IMG/VR virus record: IMGVR_UViG_3300031857_012457
Span: 62,001 to 126,000 of that record
Source of the DNA: a virus
DNA: 64,000 nucleotides
Reading direction: 5' to 3' (one strand)
Made by a program: the position numbers and the translations under genes. The notes beneath the pieces were generated by a model. It saw nothing but the letters and a program-made list of their open reading frames with translations. It was not told the DNA's origin and made no database searches. Of the stretch, positions 42,047 to 50,910 are shown in pieces (position 1 is the stretch's first letter; every line of letters starts with the position of its first letter).

Positions 42047-42922
42047 TTATCCTATTATAATGTAAAGAGTTCCACTTACGGGTGTCAATGCTGCGTATGA
42101 AGCCGATGTTATGGTTTGTATTGATGCTACATTTGATGAACTAACAAAACTAGCACTCAATGCATATCTTGTATCAAATGAAGATGTTAATTGTGATGAA
42201 CCACTAATTACACTATCTCCACCAATTGTTAAATATCTTGCATCGTATGATGAAGTTAATTGAGATGAAGAACTTATTGCTCCACTTAAACTTGTCAAAA
42301 ATGAACCCGTTTCACTTTCAGTAATCCAACTACCACTTACACTCTCAATTGCATTTAATCTATTTACTAAACTACCAGTCGAAATACTTGCAGTATATTC
42401 ATTAAAAGAAGATGTAGTTACTAAATGTGTTAAACTTTGTTCGTTTGTTGCTGCAATAATTCTATTATCTACCGATGCACTAAATGTATCAAATGAACTG
42501 GTTTGTAATCTAGCATTTATTCCGTTTGTAAATGCAGTATTTAGTGTAGATTGTGAAGATGTAAATGAATTCAATGAACTTATATCTACTGATTCGGATA
42601 TAAACCCAAATGATGTTATTTGTGCAGATGAAGATATAGTTCCCGTTGGTATCGTTACCGATGAACTAATAAATCCAAATGCGGTTATTTGTGCAGATGA
42701 ACTTATAACACTTCTACCTTTTGATTCAAACGAAGATGTTACAGATTCTAACGATGTTAATCTATCTCTATCTAATATATTTACTCTCGATGTAACTGCG
42801 TCTGCAAGAACATCCAATTCTATTCTATAAGTTGTACCACCATCTACACCAACAATTGTTGTATCTAATGATGCGGATGGTAGTGGAGTTAATTCTAGTA
42901 TTCTTTTTCTTACGTTTGCCAT
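42047..42922 (-). CDS. Fibre-family coiled-coil protein
   Basis: 291 residues. N-terminus RKRILELTPLPSASLDTTIV resembles an adapter domain. Then come SSAQITAFGFISSS and VSGSSQLTSSFDTRYALSAS repeats and the coiled-coil unit SLNSFTSSQSTLNTAF. It ends in a hydrophobic strand PVSGTLYIIIG. Belongs to the same repeat family as the large fibres and is adjacent to the lectin-like fibre (3-base gap), so it may form a complex with it. Confidence 0.7.
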   Translation of the reverse strand: MANVRKRILELTPLPSASLDTTIVGVDGGTTYRIELDVLADAVTSRVNILDRDRLTSLESVTSSFESKGRSVISSSAQITAFGFISSSVTIPTGTISSSAQITSFGFISESVDISSLNSFTSSQSTLNTAFTNGINARLQTSSFDTFSASVDNRIIAATNEQSLTHLVTTSSFNEYTASISTGSLVNRLNAIESVSGSWITESETGSFLTSLSGAISSSSQLTSSYDARYLTIGGDSVISGSSQLTSSFDTRYALSASFVSSSNVASIQTITSASYAALTPVSGTLYIIIG

Positions 42923-42925
42923 TTA

Positions 42926-43480
42926 TTATATTATTATATCTAAACCATCTTCGGTTGTTATGATAAAATTATCTTCAGTTGCAATTGGAATATCTACCAA
43001 TTTACCTATAACATATATATCGTTTATTGTTATGGAATCATAATCTATATAATTATCTAATAATGTGATTACCACATTGTTTCCAACTTCTTTAACAGTG
43101 TAATGTCCTGGTAAATGTAATCCATAAACTAATATCTCAAAATTTTCAGGAGATGCTCCTTCAGTTCCATAATCCAATGCTACATTATAAATCGTAAGAG
43201 TTCCAAAACCAGTATTATCAAAAGCATCTATTAGTCTTGATACCACCCTTCCACTAAATTGTAAAATTTCATTATGAAATTCTGATATTTTTGTTTTATT
43301 ATTTACTAATTTAGTTGGGTTTGGATTGGATTTAGAATTTGAATTAAATTTATTTGTAGTCGGTGATTCTATATTCAACAAGCTACCTGTGATGTATAAC
43401 TCATCATTTAAATTATTAGGATTTATTTTTGGTATAATCCTATTTAATTTTTTCGCATTTGAATTAAATCTATTAAGCAT
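42926..43480 (-). CDS. Tail-region protein with a shared C-terminal beta module
   Basis: 184 residues, function unknown. An Asn/Ser/Lys-rich N-terminus (residues 1-60) looks disordered. The C-terminal half FEILVYGLHLPGHYTVKEVG then VVITLLDNYIDYDSITINDI is a beta module also found at the ends of the two preceding gene products. Overlaps the previous gene by 8 bases. Confidence 0.65.
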   Translation of the reverse strand: MLNRFNSNAKKLNRIIPKINPNNLNDELYITGSLLNIESPTTNKFNSNSKSNPNPTKLVNNKTKISEFHNEILQFSGRVVSRLIDAFDNTGFGTLTIYNVALDYGTEGASPENFEILVYGLHLPGHYTVKEVGNNVVITLLDNYIDYDSITINDIYVIGKLVDIPIATEDNFIITTEDGLDIII

Positions 43481-43802
43481 ATTGTTCTATATCACCTGTT
43501 ACTTCAATATAATCATCGTCATCCAACTCAAATTCAAAATTATTTTTTATAAATTTGATTAGTATCCCTTCACTTCCTTGCTCTACTATATAATCGTTTG
43601 CAGAAATATATTGAGTGTTAATTATTACTCTCAATCTATCCTGCATTGCTCTGTATTCTATTTCTCTTAATAACTCAACAAATCTCCAACCTTTTGCTTC
43701 CCATATCGAATATGTAGGATGATTTAAATCCTTTGGAGTCAATTCAGGATCACCTAATTTTCTACTAATTTTTTGAGTTATATCTAAAAGGCTTCTCTTC
43801 AT
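43473..43802 (-). CDS. Small tail-region protein with the shared beta module
   Basis: 109 residues. Helical N-terminal part LLDITQKISRKLGDPELTPK and RFVELLREIEYRAMQDRLRV, then the beta module ISANDYIVEQGSEGILIKFI and FELDDDDYIEVTGDI. The start overlaps the preceding stop (TAATG). No T4 counterpart recognised. Confidence 0.65.
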   Translation of the reverse strand: MKRSLLDITQKISRKLGDPELTPKDLNHPTYSIWEAKGWRFVELLREIEYRAMQDRLRVIINTQYISANDYIVEQGSEGILIKFIKNNFEFELDDDDYIEVTGDIEQYA

Positions 43803-44917
43803 TACACATTTATAAATTTACCTGTTATGGAAATTTCATCACCGCTATCAACTTCAAATCCTAAATTTGCTTGAATAAAATTAATAATTAAAGATGATGA
43901 TGTTATACTGATAGAAAAGTGTGTATTATGATAATATCTTGTACCATTTATATAAACTTTAATATCGTATGTATTATCACCAACGGTTATACCACCAGTA
44001 ACTACGGATGTTAAAGCAGCTGGAGTTTTTATTAGTTTTATTCCAGCAAATGTAATCGTATTAGATGCTATTGGATTTTGTATTTTACTATTATTTAAAG
44101 AAAGAAAATCAATCAAATCTTTATTATCATAATATGGTGATGGTGTAGTTAATATACCTTCCAATCTACCAGTCCCACTTGTTACATCCGTTTCAGTTGA
44201 TACCACCACTCTTTTCGTAGAAAATGATTTTTTAGTAGTATCTTCTCCATCAAATTTTTCAGGAAGTAAATGAGCTTTAACTGATAAACTAAATTCAATT
44301 CTGTTAACTCTTTCAGTACCATCCCCAACTTCGTTTATTACATTAAAATCTCCTAAACTAGTTCTAAATTGAAACCCATTTTTATCTCCCCAATATGTAC
44401 CTGTGTATTGTAATTGTTCTATTACAGAATTTAAATGCTCTATATAAGAAGTCCAAACCATACAATCGTAGTTTAGTTCTACATATTCTGGCATTTGAAT
44501 TTTATATATTTCATACTTTGGTTGAGAATTATTTCCCAATAATGTAAATCTATCATATCTATTATCTTTTGAGTATTTTGTGATACCCTGATATGTTACA
44601 TGCCGATTTTGCATTGGCATAGCATCATCTTTTGCAATAGATGTTCTACGAATCATCATAATCGGTAATTGAAGTTTACCGTTTGCATCTCTGAAAACTC
44701 CCTGTCTCCTTGCTCCATTCCATCGTTCGGAATTACCATATATGACAGGTATTTTTAAAGCTTTACCATTATCATCTAATGTAGGTAATGCAGTATCCTC
44801 CAAATAAGACATCATAGCATAATCAATATCAAATAAAGATATCGATTGTCTTAATTCTCCTTTTTCCTTTTTAGTTTGAAGAATTCTCTCCTGTTTTCTT
44901 AATGGGTTTGTAGACAT
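43802..44917 (-). CDS. Tail sheath stabiliser / tail completion-like protein (gp15-like)
   Basis: 371 residues. The core ALKIPVIYGNSERWNGARRQ, IMMIRRTSIAKD, NRYDRFTLLGNNSQPKYEIY and YDCMVWTSYIEHLNSVIEQL resembles the T4 gp15 layout, where a conserved IPVxY segment is followed by strands and a helix that forms the ring at the top of the tail. The extra C-terminal 90 residues carry the beta module shared with the next two genes. Position right after neck-type proteins fits. Confidence 0.6.
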   Translation of the reverse strand: MSTNPLRKQERILQTKKEKGELRQSISLFDIDYAMMSYLEDTALPTLDDNGKALKIPVIYGNSERWNGARRQGVFRDANGKLQLPIMMIRRTSIAKDDAMPMQNRHVTYQGITKYSKDNRYDRFTLLGNNSQPKYEIYKIQMPEYVELNYDCMVWTSYIEHLNSVIEQLQYTGTYWGDKNGFQFRTSLGDFNVINEVGDGTERVNRIEFSLSVKAHLLPEKFDGEDTTKKSFSTKRVVVSTETDVTSGTGRLEGILTTPSPYYDNKDLIDFLSLNNSKIQNPIASNTITFAGIKLIKTPAALTSVVTGGITVGDNTYDIKVYINGTRYYHNTHFSISITSSSLIINFIQANLGFEVDSGDEISITGKFINV

Positions 44918-44921
44918 ATTT

Positions 44922-45377
44922 TTATGTTATTCTCTTTTCAATATTAAGATTAGATTTGCTTACTAAAAATGCAAAACATACTATACTATAAGTATTATTA
45001 GGTAAGCCACCAATAAATTGTACTTCATTCATATTACCTATTTCATAATACTGATTATCAAAATAAACAACATCACCTATTTCAGGATGTATATTTCGTT
45101 CTTCTAACAATCCTCTATCGAATTTAAATACAACATCTTGGTTTGTATCAGGTCCAAATCCTTCATATAGAGCCGATTCGGGTTCTTTATCAATTAATGC
45201 GTATAGTTCTACGCCAGTATGCCAGGTTTTATTTAATGCTTCACCATAGATATTTACCTTCGTTTCGTTCAAATTTATTTTGTATAAAACGACAGTATTT
45301 TCTATGACAGTATCAACCAATTCTCTGGCTATACTTTTGAAAAAATCAATATCTCTACCTAATAAAAACTTTGGCAT
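44922..45377 (-). CDS. Neck protein, head-tail connector (gp14-like)
   Basis: 151 residues. FKSIARELVDTVIENTVVLY, then KINLNETKVNIYGEALNKTW, RGLLEERNIHPEIGDVVYFD and NQYYEIGNMNEVQFIGGLPN. The GD-V-V-x-F strand followed by Y-Y-E-I-x-x-x-x-E is the pattern of head-completion/neck beta-barrel proteins. Located between the gp13-like and gp15-like genes, as in T4 (13-14-15). Confidence 0.55.
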   Translation of the reverse strand: MPKFLLGRDIDFFKSIARELVDTVIENTVVLYKINLNETKVNIYGEALNKTWHTGVELYALIDKEPESALYEGFGPDTNQDVVFKFDRGLLEERNIHPEIGDVVYFDNQYYEIGNMNEVQFIGGLPNNTYSIVCFAFLVSKSNLNIEKRIT

Positions 45378-45378
45378 A

Positions 45379-46587
45379 TTATCCTACATATATTTTAAGT
45401 GGAACTTTTCTCAACATTTCTTGCTGATGAGTTGATTCATGTGCTTTATTTTCCATCACATTTTTTCTACTCAATTCTTCCAAATTTTCTCTTAATTGAT
45501 TTATCAACATATCCTTCTCCACTTGTGCTTCAGCTCTTAATGCAGCACCATCCAATGATACTTCACCATCAGGTATCGGAACATTTGAGTATTTCTCTCT
45601 AATTGCTCCTAATAATTCTTTTGAAAGTGCCAATGTGTATTTTCTAATCCATTGTTTACCAACATCATTTATATTTGAGTATTGAATAAAATCATATGGA
45701 ACATCGGAATAATCGGAAAGAGAATCTGCTTGAACGGTTTGTGAATCATGTTCAAACTCATCTCTACTCATATATTCAAAATATATTCTACTAACCGTTC
45801 CTTCGGTTGGTATTGGGAATATTTCTAATTTATTATCTACAATGTTAAAGGTATGTGCGGATTTACGAATGTGGTCATTAAACTCAATTTGTTGCATTCT
45901 CAATACATCCTCATATATTGGCATCATTAAGAATTGTGCAGCAGGTGAGAAATTACCAAACCCTAATTCACTAATTAAGTTTAGAGTACCTTGTGCACCA
46001 ACTGAATATGGGTCAAAGAAACGTGCAATAGCAGGGGTTGCTTCGTGATACATTCTAGTTACATCAATTGTAGAGCTTCCTGAAAATAATGTTGTAAATG
46101 ATGCCGATGTTTCCACATCAATAGATGCACTCATTATATTGTATTTCTGTTGTCCAGGAGTTAAATTGATATATGCTTTCTTAATAGATGTATGCCCCCC
46201 AACTCCTGCCAATGTACCATATTGTTGGGACATACGAACTGCAGTTGGAAGAAACGAACCTTCGACAAGTGTTTGTGAATAGTTTGCAACTTTACCTTTC
46301 GGTTGTCCTTTTAGAATATCAAGGTTATTACGAAGATTGAATTGATTTATTTGTGCAGAATACTCTGAAGTTGCTTCTTCAAAACACGCCCAAATTTGTT
46401 GGTTATCCAATTCTATGTTTATAACTGGATACCCCAATCGTTTTGCAACCCATACGGCTGTTTTAGGTGCATCAGTTCTAAATTCTGAATCTGAATCATA
46501 TAATCCAAACGGAGTTGCTTCTGCCGATGCCGATGCCGATAAAAATGCTGCTGCCGTTGAACCCGACCAATATGTGTTTATAGACAT
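45379..46587 (-). CDS. Neck protein (gp13-like)
   Basis: 402 residues. Segments FGLYDSDSEFRTDAPKTAVW, RLGYPVINIELDNQQIWACF then EEATSEYSAQINQFNLRNNL are familiar from a conserved head-completion/neck protein of marine T4-like phages, here assigned to gp13 by order. The C-terminus is a long helix with KDMLINQLRENLEELSRKNV. The Ser/Ala-rich N-terminal 25 residues look disordered. It follows the capsid gene block and precedes the gp14-like gene by one base. Confidence 0.55.
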   Translation of the reverse strand: MSINTYWSGSTAAAFLSASASAEATPFGLYDSDSEFRTDAPKTAVWVAKRLGYPVINIELDNQQIWACFEEATSEYSAQINQFNLRNNLDILKGQPKGKVANYSQTLVEGSFLPTAVRMSQQYGTLAGVGGHTSIKKAYINLTPGQQKYNIMSASIDVETSASFTTLFSGSSTIDVTRMYHEATPAIARFFDPYSVGAQGTLNLISELGFGNFSPAAQFLMMPIYEDVLRMQQIEFNDHIRKSAHTFNIVDNKLEIFPIPTEGTVSRIYFEYMSRDEFEHDSQTVQADSLSDYSDVPYDFIQYSNINDVGKQWIRKYTLALSKELLGAIREKYSNVPIPDGEVSLDGAALRAEAQVEKDMLINQLRENLEELSRKNVMENKAHESTHQQEMLRKVPLKIYVG

Positions 46588-46611
46588 AATTCTTAATTAT
46601 AGTTTTACGAC

Positions 46612-46620
46612 TATAAATAT
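46612..46620 (-). promoter_or_regulatory. Late-promoter-like motif
   Basis: Sense TTCTTATATTTATAGTC, 25 bases before the ATG at 46587. Confidence 0.5.
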
Positions 46621-46639
46621 AAGAATAAAAAAAGAAGTG

Positions 46640-47323
46640 TTATGCTATTTGTGTAATTGTTGCAATAACGGATGGTGTACCTGGAATTGATGGTGTTCCT
46701 GCATCCGTATGTAAGATTCCACCATTATCATTACATGTCCATTTTATCTCCAAATAATCATTATCATTTAAATCTGATAGGAAATTCCAAGCAGCAGGTA
46801 CTTTACCCAATTGTGCCGATTGTGCTTTTGCAACATCAACGTGTGTGTTTGAATTTGGTATTGAATTACCATTTTTTGCAAACCAAATGTTGAATACTAT
46901 ATTAGTATTTACAGTATTTTCTAATTGTGCACTAAATTGTAAATTATAAACACCTGCATTTTCAACTTTGATTTGTGAACCACTTACAATTGAAACACCC
47001 TCACTTAAATCGGTTGTGTTTAATTTCATTGATTGAATTGAACCAGATGAACCACTTTGAGAAGTCATATCATAAAACTGACCATAGTTATATTGTTTGT
47101 GGCCATTATAATATAATGAACCACTAATTTGTAAACTACCTGTAATTGTTTGTGTTCCTATTAAGTCATTGGAGCCAGTTGTTGCCAATTGTCCTGCGGA
47201 AATATACCCCAAATATCCGTCTTCTTGCTTTACTACAAATTCATCGGATTGTTCTAATGTATATACTTTTGTATATTCTTTTGCGGTTTCTTGTCTATGA
47301 TATTGTTTTTCTGGATACCCCAT
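46640..47323 (-). CDS. Virion protein with C1q/TNF-like beta-sandwich
   Basis: 228 residues from the Met at 47323; the longer reading from 47365 adds a Tyr/Phe-rich piece that overlaps the promoter motif and is rejected. The N-terminal 45 residues (GYPEKQYHRQE, EDGYLGYISAGQL) match the next upstream gene product. The C-terminal domain reads YGQFYDMTSQSGSSGSIQSM, then IKVENAGVYNLQFSAQLENT, VFNIWFAKNGNSIPNSN and YLEIKWTCND, a C1q-like fold common in phage decoration and fibre proteins. Its place after the capsid gene suggests an outer capsid role. Confidence 0.68.
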   Translation of the reverse strand: MGYPEKQYHRQETAKEYTKVYTLEQSDEFVVKQEDGYLGYISAGQLATTGSNDLIGTQTITGSLQISGSLYYNGHKQYNYGQFYDMTSQSGSSGSIQSMKLNTTDLSEGVSIVSGSQIKVENAGVYNLQFSAQLENTVNTNIVFNIWFAKNGNSIPNSNTHVDVAKAQSAQLGKVPAAWNFLSDLNDNDYLEIKWTCNDNGGILHTDAGTPSIPGTPSVIATITQIA

Positions 47324-47337
47324 TATATGATGTTTTA

Positions 47338-47346
47338 TATAAATAT
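47338..47346 (-). promoter_or_regulatory. Late-promoter-like motif
   Basis: Sense ATATTTATATAAAACA, directly after a terminator T run, 15 bases before the ATG at 47323. Confidence 0.5.
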
Positions 47347-47351
47347 AAAAA

Positions 47352-47381
47352 AAAAGAGATAACATTTCTATTATCTCTTTT
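47352..47381 (-). terminator. Intrinsic terminator
   Basis: Sense AAAAGAGATAA, eight-base loop, TTATCTCTTTT plus further T, ending the 114-residue gene. Confidence 0.85.
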
Positions 47382-47400
47382 TAATAAATTTAATTATACT

Positions 47401-47745
47401 TTATGATAATCTTACTTTAACCGCTCCTTGTGAGTGATACATTTGCCCAACCGCAACACCTGCCGCAGATGCCGATGCATCGTTCCAAGCCGCCGATGCT
47501 GAACCTGTGATATATGCAAATGATGTGTTTGCCATTTTAGTTGCAACACTACCACTTAAATTAGTAATATCGGTATCAGTTGCTAAACCTGCACCATCTA
47601 ATGTTGTTTGTAAGTTGGATGCAGAGATATATCCCCAATTACCATCTTGATTTTTTGCTAATAAAGTTGTTCCTGTTACACTTTGATATTCAGGAAAGTC
47701 CATTGCTGCTCCAAATACGGAGTATTTTTGTTCGGGATATGCCAT
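47401..47745 (-). CDS. Small virion protein, capsid-adjacent
   Basis: 114 residues. N-terminus AYPEQKYSVFGAAMDFPEYQ with NQDGNWGYISASNLQ parallels the C1q-like neighbour, so both likely dock to the same site. The C-terminus VAVGQMYHSQGAVKVRLS resembles the short beta ends of small phage surface proteins. It is a single-gene unit: late motif upstream and terminator downstream. Confidence 0.65.
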   Translation of the reverse strand: MAYPEQKYSVFGAAMDFPEYQSVTGTTLLAKNQDGNWGYISASNLQTTLDGAGLATDTDITNLSGSVATKMANTSFAYITGSASAAWNDASASAAGVAVGQMYHSQGAVKVRLS

Positions 47746-47780
47746 TTTTAATTTGTTTTTAGTTATTGTTAAATTACTAA

Positions 47781-47789
47781 TATAAATAT
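47781..47789 (-). promoter_or_regulatory. Late-promoter-like motif
   Basis: Sense ATATTTATATTAGTAA, directly after the capsid-gene terminator, 36 bases before the ATG at 47745. Confidence 0.5.
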
Positions 47790-47819
47790 AAAAAAAAGAG
47801 GGAACATTACTGCTCCCTC
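47790..47819 (-). terminator. Intrinsic terminator after the major capsid gene
   Basis: Sense GAGGGA, ten-base loop, TCCCTC followed by eight T; 24 bases beyond the capsid stop codon. Confidence 0.88.
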
Positions 47820-47843
47820 AATTTTTATTTAAAACTCTAAATA

Positions 47844-49457
47844 TTAAAGAGTTTCTAAACCATCTACGAGAATCTTACCGTAGAATTCTGGTCTTACGAT
47901 TTTCTTTGCGTAACGAGTCATAACACCTCTACGTGGAGTAAAGTTGGTTGGGTCGTACACTAAAGGAGTCATAATCAATGGTACATAAGGTGCGTAAACT
48001 GCTCCAGTCTCGAAGAAGTTAGAACCTTTGAAACCTAACAAGATTACGTTTTCAGTCATGTAAGGGTTTTTGTAAACATCGTATCTGTTAGAGATTGAAC
48101 CGATGTTAGTTACACCTGCTGCGAAAGTCAACGCATCTTTACCAGGGTTTGCAGAGAATCCGTTCATTGATTCCAAAATTGTAGCTACGTTTGGAGAAAC
48201 AACCAAGAAGTTTGCTCCACCACGCATAGTCAATTGGTGAATTTTGTTAGATACTTTCTGCAATTTGATACCCAAAGTTTGGAACCAAGTATTCTTTTGG
48301 TAAGCCGAAGCAGCTGCTGCGTTAGAATCAATAGCGAATCCAGCACCAGTCCACTCATATCCTACTTTAGATGACCAGTATTCAGTTGTGAATGCGTTCT
48401 GCTGCAACATCTCAAGGATTTCCAAATCAATCTCCAAAGAGATGTATTCAGATAACATTTGAGTCAATTCAGCTTCTGCATCTACAGAGTGATATGCGTT
48501 CAAATCTTGCGCCAATTCAGGAGTCCAAATTGCCTTCAACTTACGTGTTTTAGCAACGATAGGCTCTGATTTCAATTCCAATTCAATTTCTGGAATTGCC
48601 AAATCTGTTCCTCTATCTTCGAAATCACCACGAGAAATATCAGTAGGTTGTACGTGATATGCCAATGATACACCAACAGTTGTAAGGTTAGATAAACCAG
48701 TTACAGATGCAACGAATTCAACATTTGAACCATTTTTAGTTGTGTATTGTGGATAGTATCCTGTTACAGAACCTGTTAATAAAGTTGGTTCGAAAGCTCT
48801 AACACCATTGAAATCAGCATCAGCTGGTAAAGCTACAACGATTTTCTTCAATGTGTTACCTGCGAATGATGCAGAAACTGAACCAGAAGATAAATCATAA
48901 TCGATATCAGCTAAAGATGCAGATGCAAAAGTAGCAGTGATAGCAGCAGTAGCGTTGTTGATTGTATAACCAAAACGTCCTGCACCATAAAGACCTCCTT
49001 CTGGAGATTGAGTTGAACCTAGTTTGTTACCAGCTGGAGATAAAGAATCTTTACCGAAAGTACCACTGTTACCAAACAAAGATGAACCTGTGAAATTTGG
49101 ATTACCCGCTGGGTTAGTACCATATTTGAAGTCCATGTAGAAAATAAGACCTGATGGTAAGTTCATTGGTTGAACTGAAACGAATTCTTTCGCTGCAATA
49201 GAACCGAAGATACGTCTTACCAAAGGAAGAGCCACACCAGCCCACTCTTCAGAACCTGAAGAAGTACCAGTACGAGTTGCCTCATCCAATAATTGTTTAG
49301 CCTGGTTTTCTAACATTACTGCCATACCATGCTTTGTAGTTTCAGAACCTACTCCTTCAAGTAGACCTGTTCTTTCCCATTTGCCTTTCAAACCTCTGGT
49401 TTGCTCAAGCATCACGCTCTGTGGGTTCGCGCCGCTCATTAATTTTTTAATGTTCAT
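47844..49457 (-). CDS. gp23: Major capsid protein (gp23)
   Basis: 537 residues, close to T4 gp23 (521). GLKGKWERTGLLEGVGS, HGMAVMLENQAKQLLDEATR, WAGVALPLVRRIFGSIAAKE, then VQPMNLPSGLIFYMDFKYGT are strong T4-type capsid signatures, and RKLKAIWTPELAQDLNAYHS plus RYDVYKNPYMTENVILLGFK confirm the HK97-like core. A candidate maturation cut for the gp21 protease is after LLE at residue 34. It follows the scaffold gene and is closed by its own terminator, as expected for the most abundant product. Confidence 0.95.
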   Translation of the reverse strand: MNIKKLMSGANPQSVMLEQTRGLKGKWERTGLLEGVGSETTKHGMAVMLENQAKQLLDEATRTGTSSGSEEWAGVALPLVRRIFGSIAAKEFVSVQPMNLPSGLIFYMDFKYGTNPAGNPNFTGSSLFGNSGTFGKDSLSPAGNKLGSTQSPEGGLYGAGRFGYTINNATAAITATFASASLADIDYDLSSGSVSASFAGNTLKKIVVALPADADFNGVRAFEPTLLTGSVTGYYPQYTTKNGSNVEFVASVTGLSNLTTVGVSLAYHVQPTDISRGDFEDRGTDLAIPEIELELKSEPIVAKTRKLKAIWTPELAQDLNAYHSVDAEAELTQMLSEYISLEIDLEILEMLQQNAFTTEYWSSKVGYEWTGAGFAIDSNAAAASAYQKNTWFQTLGIKLQKVSNKIHQLTMRGGANFLVVSPNVATILESMNGFSANPGKDALTFAAGVTNIGSISNRYDVYKNPYMTENVILLGFKGSNFFETGAVYAPYVPLIMTPLVYDPTNFTPRRGVMTRYAKKIVRPEFYGKILVDGLETL

Positions 49458-49486
49458 TTTAAATGAATTTATTTGTTTTATTTAAA

Positions 49487-50740
49487 TTATTTAATAATAC
49501 CTGCTAATTTCTTAAATCTGTTAGCAAAATTAGCTGATTCATTGATTACCGCTTTAGATTGAGCAGGTTTTGTAGATTTAACTGCTTTACTAGCGATACC
49601 TTCTGAAATAGCCTTTTTAGTTAATTTGTTAGAAGATGAAGTATATTTGAAATTCTCTGCTAATGTAGAGAACACTAATTTAACCTCTCTTACTGATTTT
49701 GTTCTATCCAAAGTTTCAATCACTTTCACTTTTTGTTCGTTAGTCATGTTATGAGCTCTGAATAATTTGTTTGCAAACAATAATTTGGCGTTCAATAAGT
49801 TCACCTCATTAATAGTTTTTTGAAGAGTTCTGATAGTTCGGTACGCCTCATTCAAGTCTTTCTTTAGAGATTCTGCCTTTGGCTCTTCTTCACTTGAACC
49901 ATACTCATCTTCCATTTCTCTCAAGATTTCTGCTAAATCAACCGTATCTTCATCTTCTTCTTCACCTTCGTTAGTTACCACTACTTTAGGGTCTTCACCT
50001 TTATCAGTACCTGCTTCTGAACCATCTGCTAAATTTTCGTTAGCTGGGAAAGGGTTTTCTTCGTATTCTTCTTCTTCACCTTCCATAGCTGGCTCTTCTT
50101 CATCACCTAACTGTGCTTCTAATTCTCTGATGATAGCTTCCAATCCCATTTCGTCTTCTTCTTCACCCTCCATTGGGTCTTCTCCAAAAGAATCTTCTTC
50201 ACCACCAGCCATTGCCATTGGGTCTTCTTCTTCTGTTGCTGCGAAAGGGTCACCTTCTTCTTCACCACCGAATTCATCTGCACCACCAAATTCGTCTTCA
50301 CCTTCTAATTCTGCTAATCTTGCTTTTAATTCAGCAATTTCTGCATCCTTATCAGATTCTTCTTCACCACCGAAGTCGAATTCATCTTCTTCGTTAATAT
50401 CTGCTACTTTTTTGTAGTCAGTACCTGCTGCCTCTGGCTTACCACTATCTTTCTTTACACCTACTGATAAATCAGTAATTGCATCGTAAGATGGATTTGC
50501 TCCAGGGGTTTCAGGGTATCCAGCATCTGATTTAGACCCGATACCATCTGAACTTAATTCCTCGTCTACTTGTTCTGCATCATCTTCCATTTCTGCTTCT
50601 GCTCTCATCTTTTGAGATAAGATAGATTGAAGTCGTGGAGTAAATGCCTCTTCAAGCGCAAGTTTTGCGTTTGCTAAAGCGGTTTCTTTAACGGCTTTGG
50701 CATCAGCGATTGCTTCTTTCAATAATTTTGAATTTGCCAT
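49487..50740 (-). CDS. gp22: Prohead core scaffolding protein (gp22-like)
   Basis: 417 residues, longer than T4 gp22 (269). The N-terminal helix KLLKEAIADAKAVKETALAN and C-terminal helices LNAKLLFANKLFRAHNMTNE and VREVKLVFSTLAENFKYTSS resemble gp22-type scaffold proteins. The middle (about residues 50-290) is extremely acidic low complexity, e.g. GGEEDSFGEDPMEGEEEDEM, expected to be disordered and degraded by gp21. It directly precedes gp23, as in T4. No late motif is visible in the 170-base gap upstream, so its promoter is unidentified. Confidence 0.85.
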   Translation of the reverse strand: MANSKLLKEAIADAKAVKETALANAKLALEEAFTPRLQSILSQKMRAEAEMEDDAEQVDEELSSDGIGSKSDAGYPETPGANPSYDAITDLSVGVKKDSGKPEAAGTDYKKVADINEEDEFDFGGEEESDKDAEIAELKARLAELEGEDEFGGADEFGGEEEGDPFAATEEEDPMAMAGGEEDSFGEDPMEGEEEDEMGLEAIIRELEAQLGDEEEPAMEGEEEEYEENPFPANENLADGSEAGTDKGEDPKVVVTNEGEEEDEDTVDLAEILREMEDEYGSSEEEPKAESLKKDLNEAYRTIRTLQKTINEVNLLNAKLLFANKLFRAHNMTNEQKVKVIETLDRTKSVREVKLVFSTLAENFKYTSSSNKLTKKAISEGIASKAVKSTKPAQSKAVINESANFANRFKKLAGIIK

Positions 50741-50849
50741 TTTTGTTGTATGTTGATTGTGAAGTTATTTCTAAAAAACTCCAATAGGATTATGCTGATT
50801 GTTCGGTCACATCTTATATGAAAGAGTATTCGTTAATCAACTGTACTTT

Positions 50850-50877
50850 AATTAAAAAATCCTATATGAGATAGGAT
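50850..50877 (-). terminator. Intrinsic terminator between bS21 and the scaffold gene
   Basis: Sense ATCCTAT, loop CTCAT, ATAGGAT followed by TTTTTAATTAAAG. It isolates the scaffold-capsid unit from the head-assembly genes upstream. Confidence 0.85.
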
Positions 50878-50910
50878 ATTCGAAAATAAATATATAAATT
50901 TTTTAGAAAA

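Noticed and set aside
26746-42922. Diversity-generating retroelement for fibre variation
   Set aside because: No reverse transcriptase gene and no template/variable repeat pair with adenine-biased differences was seen in the window.
50741-50849. Promoter for the scaffold-capsid unit (TTGATT ... TATAAG in the sense direction)
   Set aside because: Neither the host-type TAnnTTTG nor the ATATTTATA motif fits, so no site is called; the 170-base gap otherwise holds only the terminator.
50885-50893. Imperfect late-motif copy (+ strand AATAAATAT) after the bS21 gene
   Set aside because: It lies upstream of the terminator at 50850 and so cannot drive the scaffold gene; probably chance in AT-rich DNA.
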